A DNA stretch of 64,000 nucleotides from Hippophae tibetana (GCA_037013495.1 CM072802.1:61089275-61153274), one strand, 5' to 3'; shown: positions 1-12,289, counted from the stretch's first letter. Translations and numbers: made by a program. The notes: generated by a model from the sequence alone, not told the origin.

Positions 1-1485
1 GGTACTAGTGCTAGTGCCTAATTGCTAGTGCTGATGTTGGAAGGTTTTCTACTTGTTAATGCACTAGCAATATTAAATGGGCTTGTGAGTTTTTGATTCT
101 TGCAATGGGTTTTAACTTAATTAGTTATGATAATTGGTCAATTGTAGCGAATAAGATATATGGAGACATATCATTTTTAGGAGTTTGTGCATGTTGGGGA
201 CAAAATGCAATGCTTATGATTTACTATGTTGGTCATATTTCTGATGCTCATTTTAATCCTATTGTCAATGTTATTTTTTCTATTTTTTGCAAATTTCCTC
301 TAAAATAGGTACACAATATTACAACACATTATATTATATATCGCAATTACACAAATGATCTTTATATTTGTACACATTATATATTTTGGTCTTTTATTAT
401 TTTTATTATGATTTAAATCGTTGAAAAAATTGATTAATTAATGTCATATAATAAACATGTTCATATGATTAATATATTTTTATTATTATAAATCTAAATT
501 ATAAAATGCATTTAGGTGTCTACGTACATTGGAGTACATATTTTAGCATCAATCTATTGGCAAGTGGAACAATATATCTTTCATTTGATGTGAATAAGGA
601 GGCTTATTTTGTAATAGTTCCAATGAGACCTTGTATTCAGTCTTTTGTTTTTGAGATCGTCATCTCATTCCTATTAATGTTTTTTATTTCTAGTATGGCT
701 ACTGAAAATAGAGCGGTATGTATAAACTTATTTAGTCTTCATGTATGAAAATACACATGTTTTAGGTTGGCTAAATCTAATTCTGTTCTATTTTAACCAG
801 CACCAGCGCAGCACCCCAGTACCCTAGTACCCCAGCCACCAGCACCAGTTCAACATCCTAGCGTACCAACACCTATAGTATTTTTCTTTTCTTTACACTT
901 TTGTTGAAGTCATTGTGGACTTGATTATGTTGATTTGAAGTACACTTATAAATGCTTATAATAGTAAAAAGTCAGTTTGTAATAGTAAAAGGTCAATTTA
1001 TAATAGTAAGATTTCATTATGTTTTGGTGTATAATAAAATCTCAAATATAATTTCACTTTTAATTTTAATATAATATGATTTTTAATATTTTAATCAATA
1101 ATTTTGTAATTTATATTTACTTTTAATATTGTAATTAATAATTTTATTTTTATTTTTATTTATGGCCATAGAGTATGTTTGTGGTCTCAGTTTTAAAAAT
1201 CGAGGCCACAGACATACCATATGGCCTAAGTTATTGAAACATCGAGGTCATAGACATATCATATGACCTCGGTTATTGAAAGATTAGGTTTATAGGACAT
1301 GTCTATGGCCTCAATGTTTTTAAAAATAGAGGCCCTAAACATGTTCTATGGCATCGATCTTTCAATAACCGAGGCCATAGGATATGTTTATGGTCTCTCT
1401 AACTTAGGCCTCGGTTTTTATAACAGTGGCCATAGACCTAGGTCACAGTTAAAAATTGAGGTCATATGTATGTATTGTAGTAGTG
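1..1485. mobile_element. CACTA (EnSpm) element, right end; left part outside the window
   Basis: The stretch ends at 1471-1485 with an inverted terminal motif that on the other strand reads CACTACTACAATACA. Read inward from 1485, the next ~90 bases match, at roughly 85% by eye, the left end of the element at 2547, so both belong to one CACTA family. No matching left end lies between 1 and 1150, so the element probably begins before the window. The internal part (1-1150) holds only short frames, the best at 506-748, plus a proline-codon-rich patch at 800-880. I see no transposase. The terminus is well supported; the assignment of bases 1-1150 to the element is inferred. Confidence 0.55.
1160..1470. 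repeat. CACTA subterminal repeat array with foldbacks
   Basis: Units of the type GAGGCCATAGACAT, followed by an ATATG or ATGTC linker, occur many times in both orientations, separated by short A/T runs. Inverted pairs make hairpins, for example around 1225-1300 and 1330-1390. Arrays like this beside CACTA termini are known to be binding sites for the element's own TNPA-type protein. The same core, (G)AGGTCATAG, recurs at both ends of the 2547-6970 element. Confidence 0.6.
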
Positions 1486-3839
1486 GTCTTTTCTTCATCT
1501 TTTCTTATTAATTTCTTCTTTTATAAGGATAAAGAAATTATTGTCACATAAAATCTTTCTCTTCAATAGAAATAATTTATTTATTCGTTTTGAAAAAATA
1601 TAGCTACAATATTTTGTAATCTAATTATGTAAGTATTGTCATTTTGGAATTGGGATTATCATATGCAAAACAAAAAATCTATATTTTACTCAATATATTT
1701 GTCATGCTTTAACTAATGATAAGTTTCTAACAGTTCAATATTTTATACATTCACACAGTTTGCATGTTTAGGTTGTGTTTACATCATTAATTTTTGAGGA
1801 TTCGTGGGAAATTATTTGGCATTTTTAAACTAAAAAGTTCATATTTTATTGTCAAGGCTCATTTATTCGTTAAGTTATCCAGGGTGGCCACGTGGCTGTT
1901 CGTCGAGGTTAGGCCAACAATGAGATTTGGTGGCTATTATCCTATCTGAATGGTCAATGGGAATAATTGAATAGCATTTTGAAATTTAAAGAATTTTTTT
2001 ATAACTGCACAATTCTTTTTCTCTATTTTTCAATTAAAAAGGCTAGGGAAACTCTTGTAGTTTAAAAACTCAAGTTTTGCAAAATATTTTTATGGCTTAG
2101 TGTATTAGATATACATTTAATAGTGATTTTCTAAAATCATGTTTTGGAGTGGGATTTAATTAAAATGAATTAAATACCAAGACGCAATGTATTATCAAAG
2201 TTCATGTGCATGAGAGTTATCCAAACCTAAGTTGTTCACTTATATTGAGTAGTTGGTGATTGTATCACATCATAGAATGGTGGAGCTCCAAGGTTGATCT
2301 AGATTTTTGCTCTTGTTGATGTGCAAATTAGTGGATATATACAAATTTGGTATATTTGGAGTAGGTATCCCCACTAATAAAAGTATTTGTATTCATATTT
2401 ATGTCAAGTTATATATTATTGATTCCTTTATTGGTTTGATGTGGGTGGTTGTCGTTGCAACTCATGGATGTTTCTATATAGGTGTTGGATCTTATGTGAT
2501 TTATTATGTTATATGTTATGTTCTACATGATTACATGATGTGTTAACACTACTACAATACATACATATGACCTCGATTTTTAATTATGGCCATAGGTCTA
2601 TGACAACGGTTATAAGAATTGAGACTTACGTGAGAGAGACCATAGATTATTACCTATGGCTTCGGTTATAAGAAAACCAAGGTCATAGACTTGTAATCAA
2701 AATGATATCTATTGTCTCAGTTACACTAAAATTGTGACCATATATATCTCAATTAACCTCATTTTTCAATATAAATTAAAATAAATTGAGAAATTGAGAA
2801 AATTAGGAGTCATTATATTAAACTTAAGAGGGATATTACATTAATTAAGAGTTTATATATACACTAAACATAATAAAACCTTAATATAAATAGCTAATTA
2901 AAGTGTTCTAAAATATAAAAATATACATGAAATTGTTTTTACTAATATAACTAATCAAATTGTCTACAATCTAAATCCATCTGAAAATATTTTATATGTC
3001 ACATTGTAATTCTTTTCTTAAAAATCTTCTTCCTTGACAGCATCTATTATGTGCATTAATTTCCTCATACAAATAGGAGCATCTACTATGAGCATACCAA
3101 TATCCCGATTCCATGAATATAAGCAATATCTCATATTTCATAATACGTTCTTCGATCTATATCTATTAATCTTGCATATAGAACAAATGGTCCATAGTAA
3201 GTTCTGAAACCTGTTCAAAAGTGAAAGGTGGAATGCATTATCTAGCCTCTAAGTAAATTTATGATACCCGATCTATATACATGTAGCTGCCTAATAGAGT
3301 ATGCATATCAAATCAAGACTAGTAGGTGAAAAGCATAAAACTTTGTGAAATGCTAATATATACCACTTAGGGTCATGGCAGCTTCTCCACATAGTATAAC
3401 TAAAACTGAGCAAAACTATTTTATGTCCTATGGTTGGATGATATCTTCCAAAAAAGACTTTCAAGGTCGCAGGTAAATCAGTCTTGAACAAGAAGATTAA
3501 AAATATTTCTACACAAATTAAAAAAAATAAAAAATAAAAGGAAAAAAAATTATTTGTAAGCAAATTTAGAAGTTCCCAATCCTACACTGCCACTAACATG
3601 AGTAGCAGGAGTTTAAGATAAGGTCAAAAAGAAAATAACACAAAAAACCCTATATTTATCAACCATGTTACTAGAAATGGAAACCATATGAATATTTCAA
3701 GTAACATAGTTAATCAATTGGATTTTTCTCCTAGAACACAAACCTTCGACAAGTATGAATTATAGTATAGAGGATATCGTGCAAGAGAATCATTGCAACA
3801 TTGCCCCAAAACTTGGATGTTCGACAAGCACTTATTTCT

Positions 3840-5062
3840 CTACGTCAGATAATGGGCAACTCAATGGCAGTGAAATGGCTACAACATTTGGGCCTCTGGA
3901 AAACATGCATCAAAACAATGGCTAGAAAATGGTTCCATAACTTAAGCCTCAAATAAACATGCATTATGGTATCCAAGGAAATTGGCAAAACATAGCGGTA
4001 GGATTTGACTATCCTTTGAACATGCATTCTGGTATGGAGGAGAGCCAACAAGAGAATATTTGTAACATGGCCCCAGAACTAGAACAAACATGAATTTTTG
4101 GCATGAGAATAGTGCTGGAATGGAAATGGCCACAAGCTTTGTTGCTCCTACAAATATTCCTTTCAACATAAATGGGAATAAACATGGAATTTACTCTTTT
4201 GGAGTTGATGCTTTTCAACCAAAACTCTATTCAAGCATCCCTTCAAATGCTCTTGTTTCATATAACCAAATACATGAGCAAATCAATAGATAGTCCCATT
4301 GGAAAGATAATTCACAAAGATCAGGTATGCTTTAACATTAATGCAAACTTTTAAAAATTAATACAACATACTGTTCTTTTGCTTGAGAGTTTTTGAATAA
4401 TTGGGTTACTTGCTTTTTTTTCTTTTCACTTATTAGATGAGGTCATTAGCAATAAGATAGTAGAAAATGTATGGAATATTGGAATTAAGACATGAGAGAT
4501 TTTCGTAGTCATCATCAAAACTACAATCAAATGAGTGAGGTGGTGTTTCCTACTGATATAATGACCCAAGAAAATCACCATCATAACTGTGCCTTACCAA
4601 TAACCTCTGATGAAGGTTTTCAAAGTCAAGACATGCTGATTATGGCTGACATTCAATAGTTGTTGGATGGCTCAAAAGCTCAATACAATAGATTTGCATA
4701 ATAAAATGAACCTTGTAGGCACAAATTTTGCAGTTGGTTCTGGTAAAGACACTACTTACTGTGAAACCCAAATGATTCTTAATGAGAATTGGGTACCAAA
4801 CACCATGTATTCTAATAGAGCTAGCGAGGAATTCAACCATAACCCTAACCACTCATTTGGGAAGCACCACACCAGGCTCGTATTGTAGGATATTGTCAAA
4901 GTGTTAACAAACTTTGAGGAGAATTTAGATGGACAAAATTATTTTATCTTGACTTTGAAGGGATATGAATGCTTTATCTTCACAAAGAAAGGGGATAAGT
5001 CAAGAAAGGATATACACAAAACTTGTGAAAATAAACACTTTACAAAGAACTTGTATGAGTAG
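3840..5062 (+). pseudogene. Gene-like fragment of unknown family inside the CACTA element
   Basis: Base composition is less AT-rich here and open stretches occur in several frames. A frame at 4090-4293 encodes an Asn/Ser-rich segment; a later one at 4667-4888 is similar. Between them a plausible intron runs 4325-4436: GTATGC donor, pyrimidine-rich run, TTATTAG acceptor. Stops interrupt the reading after the putative intron. Asn-, His- and Gln-rich composition resembles the low-complexity tails of plant transcription factors, but I recognise no domain. Paired short phrases ending in AACATGCAT near 3905, 3958 and 4020 suggest internal duplication. Origin by capture from a host gene is inferred from the intron-like structure and the absence of transposase similarity. 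Confidence 0.35.
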
Positions 5063-5637
5063 CTCAATTGATACGTCTTAAATTCCGCAAAAAAACACAC
5101 AACATATTTTCTTCTTCAAATTTTATCTAACTAAGTTGTTTTCTAGTATCCAACATTGACTTAGACGATTTTTCTATGTCTATGTACAAAATCAATAATG
5201 ATCGAATATCCTAGTTAAGTCTACTTTTTCATACATAAAATATCTGACCCTAAATTATCAAATCTACTTTTTCATACATATGCAAACTATCTGACCCCAA
5301 ATTATCAAAACCTCAGTAAATATTAAAAAAATACAATAATCCATGTCTTACACCTAGAAAGACTTAGAAAAAGCAATGTATCCAAGTTGATACTGCATAG
5401 AAATTAACTAATCGAAAAAAATAAAATTAAAAAATTACCAATCAGAAAAATTTGGACCATTTATCCAATAAAATGAAACTAAAATAGCTTCTATACACAA
5501 CAACAAAGGCTAATAAATGAAGGTACTAGGTAGTAGTGTTTCATCATTTTCCCAATAACAAAGACATTAACATCACATCTGCAATTTATAAGAGCCCACA
5601 GATCAACTTCAATGAAAGAGAATATTAAAAAATACAC

Positions 5638-5734
5638 CTGAAATTCTCTCAATGAGCACATTTTGATCAGCATGAATCCTCAAAGAAAATCCATAAAGCC
5701 AAAAAAGAGCAATAACCCACAACACATTTTTCAT
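5638..5734 (-). pseudogene. Signal-peptide-like first exon fragment (captured)
   Basis: An ATG at 5734 opens a 32-codon reading that starts with a short basic N-terminus (MKN), a hydrophobic core rich in Leu, Trp, Ile and Phe, and an Ala-containing end at about residue 22, the shape of a secretory signal peptide. It closes at a plausible splice donor (CAG then GTGTAT, 5637 downward), and a matching acceptor (TTGCAG) lies near 5580. The family is not recognised. It may be the start of a captured secreted or receptor protein, and need not come from the same gene as the exon at 5933-6079. Confidence 0.35.
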
Positions 5735-5932
5735 TTTGCCCTAGTAAAAGCCAAAGATGGTGCATAAAATGTGGGTTAGAACATGTGAAATAAGACATTT
5801 CTGAATTTTCAAATTTAGTTTCAGGTTCCTCATAAAAAATAACTCCATAATACAAGCCATAAAAGCTATTGAAAATTTTGCAATATTGAGGCAAAAATAA
5901 ATGGAGATAGAAAAGAGAACAAGAAAACTAAC

Positions 5933-6079
5933 CATTAACATCAAAGAAAATCTATTTGTTATGTCTATATCACCACCAAGGAAATAAGACAATCAATAAT
6001 ATCATCAAAAAGGCGCTACCAAAACTTGTACCAATTACAATAGCAACTCGGTTGTGTTTTATTTTAGACACTAGTTGAC
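5933..6079 (-). pseudogene. Captured transmembrane exon of an NIK-type LRR receptor kinase
   Basis: Read on the minus strand after a TTCTTAG acceptor at 6080, this 147-base exon encodes a basic stretch ending HNRVAI, a Gly/Ser/Leu/Ile-rich membrane span, a Trp pair, then YRHNK, a stop and IFFDVN, just before a GTTAG donor. That order is what I recall of the membrane-spanning exon of NIK/SERK-group (LRR-II) receptor kinases, including the juxtamembrane RHNxQIFFDVN signature. Two in-frame stops sit where Arg (CGA to TGA) and Gln (CAG to TAG) are expected, both C-to-T changes. No LRR or kinase exon is present nearby. It is a dead piece of a host gene carried by the transposon. Confidence 0.6.
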
Positions 6080-6479
6080 CTAAGAAAAACACAAATCTAT
6101 ATACCACATTATATGCCATGAAAAAGCGTGAGCAGTAACTTACAAATAAACAAGAAAACATGTAATCATAGGATAAATATCATTTAGAGCATCAGGTGGG
6201 AAGGATAGTAGCTCTGGTAAAACAAAGGAACAATGGTTCCCATCCTTCAAGCAATAGATCAATGAGTTTCCAACAATAATGTCAATGCAAGAGACAACTG
6301 TTAATGGACACACAGTTTTTCTGAGCAGAGTGTTATCGTTTTTAATATTTACGTAGCTAATATTTACTTACAAGTTAACTAGATTAGGTAACGTGGAAAT
6401 ATTAGCAATCCAAGACAGCTAAAAGCACAAACACCCAATAAATCATCAAGATTTTACCTATTCTTGACCATTTTTGAAC

Positions 6480-6800
6480 CAATCAGCATGTCACCATTAG
6501 ATTATTCAGTCTTATCGCCTCCATCGCACACAGTTAACTTTGCCTCCATCGCAAGACAACAACGGAGATAAGGTGAGACTATGACGGCGAGAAAGCGAGA
6601 TGACAATGGTGACATACACAAAGCGGTAGAGAGCGAGGGTGCGATGAGAACCCTAAAATGATACAACATGAGCACGCAAAGGGGAGAAAAGGGAAGGATA
6701 AAAAGGGAAAGGGGAAAAGGAAAAAAAGAGCGAAAAAGGAAAAAAAAGGAAAAAGGATAAAAAAGGGGGGAAAGAAAAAAGTTGATAGAAAAATTTGGTG
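6480..6800 (-). other. Leader/first-exon-like block with purine tract (captured sequence)
   Basis: On the minus strand, a long C/T-rich run (6660-6790) precedes TTAGGGTTC and a GC-richer stretch with an ATG near 6550. That is the texture of a plant 5' leader and first exon, and unlike the AT-rich surroundings. Read on the plus strand, the tract gives an artificial Lys-rich frame at 6658-6846. No product is recognised. The block lies just inside the right subterminal repeats of the CACTA element. Confidence 0.3.
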
Positions 6801-6970
6801 TAAAAGTGAAAAAATTGATAGGGTTGTCTATGGTCTCGATTTCTAAATAATCGAGACCATAGAGTATATCTATAACCTCAAATTTTTAAAAACTAAGGTC
6901 AAAACCCTATGACCTCGATTTAAAAAAAAAGGCTTAATTTTCGTTACCATATTTATGTATTGTAGTAGTG

Positions 6971-8059
6971 TTAGTATAATTAAAATTATTATCTAATATG
7001 TTGTCACAAAGAAGGTTGTGATCGTAATTAATTTTATTTTTTTAACTTCTTGCTTGATTATATGTGATTATGCCATATATGACTATTTACATTTTCATTG
7101 AGTATTCGATACGTTGCATTATACGAAATAGTACAAAAGTTTAAAGATTGGTAATTGCTCATAAAGTTATTCCAATAACCGCGGAATAATATGCATGTTA
7201 TTAATACATTGTATTATTTTTACAATCCACGTACTTAAGATTTCATATCAGTCTTACGTGAAAGTCTTCACATCGTTTATACCAAAGTTTGAAACCAATA
7301 TACGTGGATATATAACCAAAATTGTATGTCATTTCCTAAGAGACATGTATGTCATTTCCAACTGTTGGAAGTTGGAACATTTTACAAAAGATAAAAAATA
7401 AAAAAACGTCATTTTCCACCATTGTAACATTTAAGTAAATGATACATTATTTTATATATCAAAATTCTCTCCAACAATCCCACCATTTTAAAAATCAAAT
7501 GCAACTTTTGTAAATAAATTTGAACAAGTAATTAGATATGCTATAAACCCTGAAGAATTATGCATAAATAAAACAATTTAAGTTTTATATTATTTCATAA
7601 AGTAGTTTAAGTTGTGAGAACTTTTACAATAAAAATTTAGTATTATTGTGAGAAGTATATGATACATGAAAGAAAAAAAAATCAATTTGCAAAGCCATTT
7701 AAAATATTTACGTGGATATATAACCAAAATTTTATATTAATATGTGTATGTAAAAAATTAAATGTACCTAAGGATGTCTTTCAAAAAAATTGAATAGTGC
7801 ACCACAAACATAGTGTGAAATATGAATAACTTAAGTTAGATCGTAAATATTTATATAACTCAGATCTATTTTATGAGTTAGCTATTTTATCTTTCTAAGA
7901 AAACTCACAAAATAGACACTAGTCATACCAATATAAATGAAAATTTGTTTGGTAATGGATCTAATTATATAGTTAGTGGAAGTATAATAAATTAAAATTT
8001 CGTAAGTGGTCAAACAACCAATCATGCGTATGTAAAATAATGCAAAAATAAAAATATTA
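6971..8059. other. No gene recognised; AT-rich spacer
   Basis: No coding signature on either strand. One direct repeat of about 21 bases (beginning CGTGGATATATAACC) occurs at about 7302 and 7711, and a shorter one (ATGTATGTCATTTCC) near 7323 and 7345. Small frames at 7195-7401 and 7882-8121 have no recognisable content. Confidence 0.5.
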
Positions 8060-8395
8060 ACACATGAAATTCTTAGATGGTAACAACCTAGTTCGTACCA
8101 ATGACCTAAGAGGAAAACCACTGATCCACTAGACCACCTAACTATCTATTATAAAAAATAATTACACAGTTACAAGGTTAGACATCAAACTATCCACCTA
8201 GATAATGCTCCCAATTAACCTACTTATAAGCCGTTATTTTGATCATAGTCTCTACAAGATAGGTGCTCGAATCTGAACTAGCATTCCCACAAACTTGAGT
8301 CCCACGAGTTAATCAAACTCGTACCACTGTTACTTGAAAAATTAGTACATAAACAGAAATACAAGTATGTGTTCTAAAGTAGATTCAATAATGAA
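8060..8395 (-). mobile_element. Diverged Copia LTR fragment
   Basis: The motif order GGTAACAACCTAG, CAATGACCTAAGAGGAAAACCAC, ACTAGACCACCTAAC matches 41925-41990 and 46815-46890, the LTRs of the minus-strand Copia element further along, in the same orientation. The final match, TGTGTTCTAAA, corresponds to 47108. Only about 340 bases remain and no second LTR or internal part adjoins it. Confidence 0.6.
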
Positions 8396-8774
8396 AACCC
8401 CGAAGATAAAAATGATGAGATTGAAAGTCAAGGATTGGCAAAGACAAACTCAAGCAACGAGAGTTCGAGTCCTATATATATATTGAAATATAGGTTGTAG
8501 TTTACCATTAATTAGCTATAAAATGCTTCTCATTAAAAGACTTTAAATATAGACTTGAATATCATATTTTATAGCAGTATCATAATTAAGTTAAGAAATC
8601 GAAAATAATTTTAAAAAATAGGAAAACAATTTTAAAAAATGAACATTTTTAAATTAAGAATTGGTTAATAATAATCAAAATAGTCTTGAGTTGTAGATTA
8701 GCTATGATTCAATTACATGAAACTTATTTAAATACATAGAATGTAGATTTTAGAATTTGTGCTTCAAGTCTATT

Positions 8775-9780
8775 GCTCCAAAAGGGAAAATTTTGTCAAT
8801 TGTATAAGGACCTATCCATCTTGATCTTAACTTACCCAGGAAGAGTTTTAGTCATGAATTGAAGAGCAAAACATGTTGTTCTGGAGCAAAATAATGCCTA
8901 AGAATCTGTTTTTCATGCCACTTCTTTGTCCATTCTTTTTAGATCTTTGCATTTTCATAAGCATCGTTTCGGAACTCATCATTTTCATTCAACTGAAGAA
9001 TTCACTTTTCTCATGCTGCCTTCAAATCCAAATTAAAATTCTTTATAGACCAATAAACTTTATGCTCTAACTCAACAAGGAGATATCATGCTTTTCCAAA
9101 CACTAATTAATAAGGAGACATCACGATAAATGTTTTAAAAGTTGTACGGTATGCCCACAAAGCATCATCAAGCTTATTTGCCTAATCCTTTCTATTGGTG
9201 TTGACCATCTTCTTAAGGATATTCTTGATTTCTTGATTTAAAATTTCAGCTTGGCGATTAGTTTGAGGATGGTAGGCAAGTGTTATCTTGTGCTCCACAC
9301 CATATTTAGAGAGAAGGTTGTCAAACAAATTGTTACAAAAGTGGGTCCCTTTATCACTAATAATAGCTCGTGGAGTGTCAAATCTAGTGAATATGTGCTT
9401 ATGTAGAAATTTGAGGACTATCTATCTTTGCATCATTTGCTGTTGCACCAATTGCCTCCACCCACTTTGACACATAATCAACTACTAAAAATATATATAA
9501 AAAAAACCCAAAATAATGAGGAAAAGGACCCATAAAATCAATTCCCTAAACATCAAATAACTCAACCTCTAAGATGTTTTTCGATGGCAACTTCTGACAC
9601 CTTGAAATATTTCCTACACGTTGGCACCAATCACAAGTTTTCAATAAATTATAACTATCACGAAAAATGGAAGGCCAAGAGAAACCACTTTGAAGTACCT
9701 TAGATGCTATTCGTGTTACTCCAAAATGTCCTCCATATGATGAGGAATGGAAATGATAGAGAATGGATTGCATCTCCTTT
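8775..9780 (-). pseudogene. Integrase remnant (old Athila-like element)
   Basis: The longest piece, 9546-9773, holds the N-terminal zinc-binding HHCC region (HxxxxGGHFG, then CDWCQR). Downstream, across several stops and frame changes, the core start (the [10 protein letters not shown] type) is readable near 9440-9530, and the C-terminal KLRSRW-like part near 8790-8870. The catalytic core between about 9190 and 9440 is scrambled, so the protein would be inactive. Family members use this domain to insert the cDNA copy. It is collinear with RNase H at 9990 and shares its layout with the better-preserved copy at 22980-24060. Confidence 0.7.
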
Positions 9781-9989
9781 TTAGGCGCACATCTTCAAAT
9801 AATTTGATCAAGGCATCTTTTGAAAATCAAGGCTCATCCCAAAAATAATATTTCACATCATGCAAAAACTTCTTACATTTGTTGTAAGTAAGATATGGTG
9901 AAAATACCATACAAGCTAGGTAGTTTACATTATCAGAATACCAAGGAAGCTTGATCTCATATACAAACAACTACTCATTAGGAAATGCT

Positions 9990-11547
9990 TCTTATATCAC
10001 TAAATCTGGTTTTACTTCCTCTTGCTCCAACCGAGAGAGATGGTCAGTAACTAAATTTTCACTTCCTTTCTTATCTTGAATTTCCAAATCAAATTCTTGA
10101 AGAAGAAGGATCCAATGAATCAACCTAGGCTTAGCATCTTTCTTGCCAAACAAATAACCAAGTGCTACATGGTTAGTGAACACTATCATCTTTGTACCAA
10201 TGAGATAAAACCAAAATTTGTCACAAGAAAATACCACAACAAGCATCTCTTTCTCAGTTGTTGTATAATTCAATTGTGCCTCATTCAATGTCCGACTTGC
10301 ATAGTATATGGCCCTAAGCAATTTGTCTCGCTTTTATCCTAACACTGCTCCAATTGCAAAGTCACTTGCATCACACATGACATCAAAAGGTTTACTCCAA
10401 TTAGGTACAATCATTACTGGTGTTGAAATCAGTTTCCCCTTGATTGCATTAAAGGCTTGCAAAGAAACATCATCAAAGTCAAATGCAGGATATTTTTCAA
10501 GAAGATTACATAAAGGTTTAGAGAGTTTAGAAAAATCTTTTATAAATCTTCAATAAAATCCCACATGTCCTAAAAAGCTTCTAATTTCCTTCACATTCTT
10601 TAGGGGTGGTATTTTTTTCTATGGTTGCAATTTTAGCTCGATGAACATCAATTCCTTTAGATCACATTCTATGGCTAACCACGATCCTTTCTTGAACCAT
10701 GAAATTACACTTCTCTCAATTTAAGACAAGATTTTTATCTTCATATCTTTGCAAAACAAGAGCTAAATTATGCAAACAATGATCAAAATATGTACCAAAA
10801 ACCAAAAAATCATCCATGAAATTTTCATTATATCTTCCACCATATTTGAAAAGATAGCCATCATGCAATGTTGAAATGTTGTTGGGGCATTGCATAATCC
10901 AAAAGGCATCCTTCTAAAAGCAAATGTTCCATAGGGGCATGTGAATATAGTTTTCTCTTGATCTTCGGAGGCTATGGAAATCTAGTTATACCCCAAATAA
11001 CTATCTAAGAAGCAATAATAGGGATATCCAGCCAATCGATCCAACATTTGATCAATGAATGGAAGTGGAAAATGATCTTTCCTTGTTGCTTTGTTCAACT
11101 TGCAGTGATCCACACATACATGCCAACCCATGACTATTCTTATAGGAATAAGCTCATTGTTTTCATTTTTCACCATCGTTATTCCACCCTTTTTTAGTAC
11201 AATCTGAACTGAACTTATCCATGAATAGTCTAAAATAGCATAAATAATTCCAGTATTGAAGAGCTTCAAAATTTCAACTCTCATAACTTCTTTCATTGTT
11301 GGATTTAATCTTCTTATGGCTCAATGAATGTTTTGTAAATTTCCTCCATTTGAATCTTGTTCATGCAAAAGGATGGACTTATACTTTTTATGTCAGAGAT
11401 AGTCCATCCCAAGGCTATTCTATGCTCCCTTAACACACATAGTAACTTTTCCTCTTCTTCGGGTGTAAGTGATGCTGCAACAATCACTAAAAAAGTGTAA
11501 CTATCACCCAAGAACGCATAGCGAAGATGCTTAGGAAATTGCTTCAA
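9990..11547 (-). pseudogene. Reverse transcriptase and RNase H remnant (old Athila-like element)
   Basis: Pieces in order on the minus strand: the acidic linker before RT at 11314-11547 (EEEEKLLCVLREH), the RT N-terminal half at 10982-11296 (KLNKATRKDHFPLPFIDQMLDRLAG and the LDSYLGYN motif, where an Athila-type LDGYSGYN is expected), the RT palm (about 10560-10980, broken by stops), and RNase H at 9992-10321 with [22 protein letters not shown] and [10 protein letters not shown]. In the first pair of RT motifs the usual YRKLN has become HCKLN. Multiple frameshifts make it non-functional. This is the enzyme that copies element RNA into DNA and degrades the template. Confidence 0.75.
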
Positions 11548-11842
11548 TTATGAAGTTGTAGTTTGCTACACTTTTTCTATAGAGATTACAAAATCCATCT
11601 TTTCTACCATTGGCTCTATCCTTTCCAATTCTTTGCTAAATTATGTAACCTGTTGCAATGCTTCCAAGGAAAATACATAGTGGATAAATTCTTCACTAAA
11701 AAAGGTAAATCAAATTCACAAAAGTAGAGTTATTAAAATCATAAGCATAAGATGAAGTGGTGATACATTGTTCTAGGTGATCGCCTGACATATCCTCTTG
11801 AAAGGCTTTTACTACACATTACTCAATGACATCTACCCGAAA

Positions 11843-12260
11843 TCAAGTGCTTGGATCTTCTAGAAATCTTATGGCTTCGTATATTTTGAACGTAATCTCT
11901 TTCTTGTTCACTCTCAATGTTAACTCAGCATTTTGAACATCCATTAAAGCTCTTCTCGTAGCAAAGAATGGTTGGCCAAGAATTAGTGGGACATCTTGGT
12001 CTTCATCTATATCTAACACCACAAAATTAGCATGAAAAATAAATTTATCCACCTTTACCAACATATCTTCTATGATTCCATGTTGATACTTGATGGATCA
12101 GTCTTCTAGTTATACAGAAATGGTTGTTTGTTTCATCTCTTCAAGTCCCAATTTCATATAAACAAATAGTGGCATAAGATTAATACTAGTGCCAAGATCA
12201 TGTAAAAATTTATCAAAAAATGAATTTCCAATAGTGCAAGGCAAAGTGAAACTCCCTAGA
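11843..12260 (-). pseudogene. Aspartic protease remnant (old Athila-like element)
   Basis: The 73-codon frame at 11843-12064 contains VDKFIFHANFVVLDIDEDQDVPLILGQPF followed by an LMDVQ..ELTLRV tail, the C-terminal flap and LGRPF region of Athila-type retropepsins (here LGQPF). The catalytic Asp triad region should lie upstream, around 12170-12250, and is readable only in fragments. In the element this enzyme releases gag and pol proteins from the precursor. Confidence 0.65.
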
Positions 12261-12289
12261 TCTTTTTATTTCTTGAGGTAATTTCTTTT

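Larger units (their letters stand above)
2547..6970. mobile_element. Non-autonomous CACTA element (Pack-CACTA-like)
   Basis: Terminal inverted repeats of 17 identical bases (CACTACTACAATACATA) lie at 2547-2563 and, inverted, at 6954-6970. Subterminal GGTCATAG/GACCTCG repeats fill 2570-2760 and 6820-6930. The flanks read TTAA before and TTAG after, so the target duplication is either a 3-bp TTA offset by one base or cannot be resolved. The 4.4 kb between the ends contain no transposase. They hold gene-like pieces in both orientations: a plus-strand stretch with a possible intron (3840-5062), a minus-strand signal-peptide exon (5638-5734), a minus-strand receptor-kinase transmembrane exon (5933-6079) and a purine-rich leader-like block (6480-6800). 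This is the layout expected of a gene-capturing CACTA mobilised by a relative elsewhere. Confidence 0.75.

Noticed and set aside
6658..6846. Lys/Gly-rich 62-codon frame that looks like a nuclear protein tail
   Set aside because: It is the translation of a purine tract; low complexity, no domain, no conserved start.
2547..6970. A TA-target (Stowaway/Mariner) reading of the ends
   Set aside because: The flanks allow a TA duplication, but the CACTACTAC terminus, subterminal arrays and the related end at 1485 fit CACTA much better.
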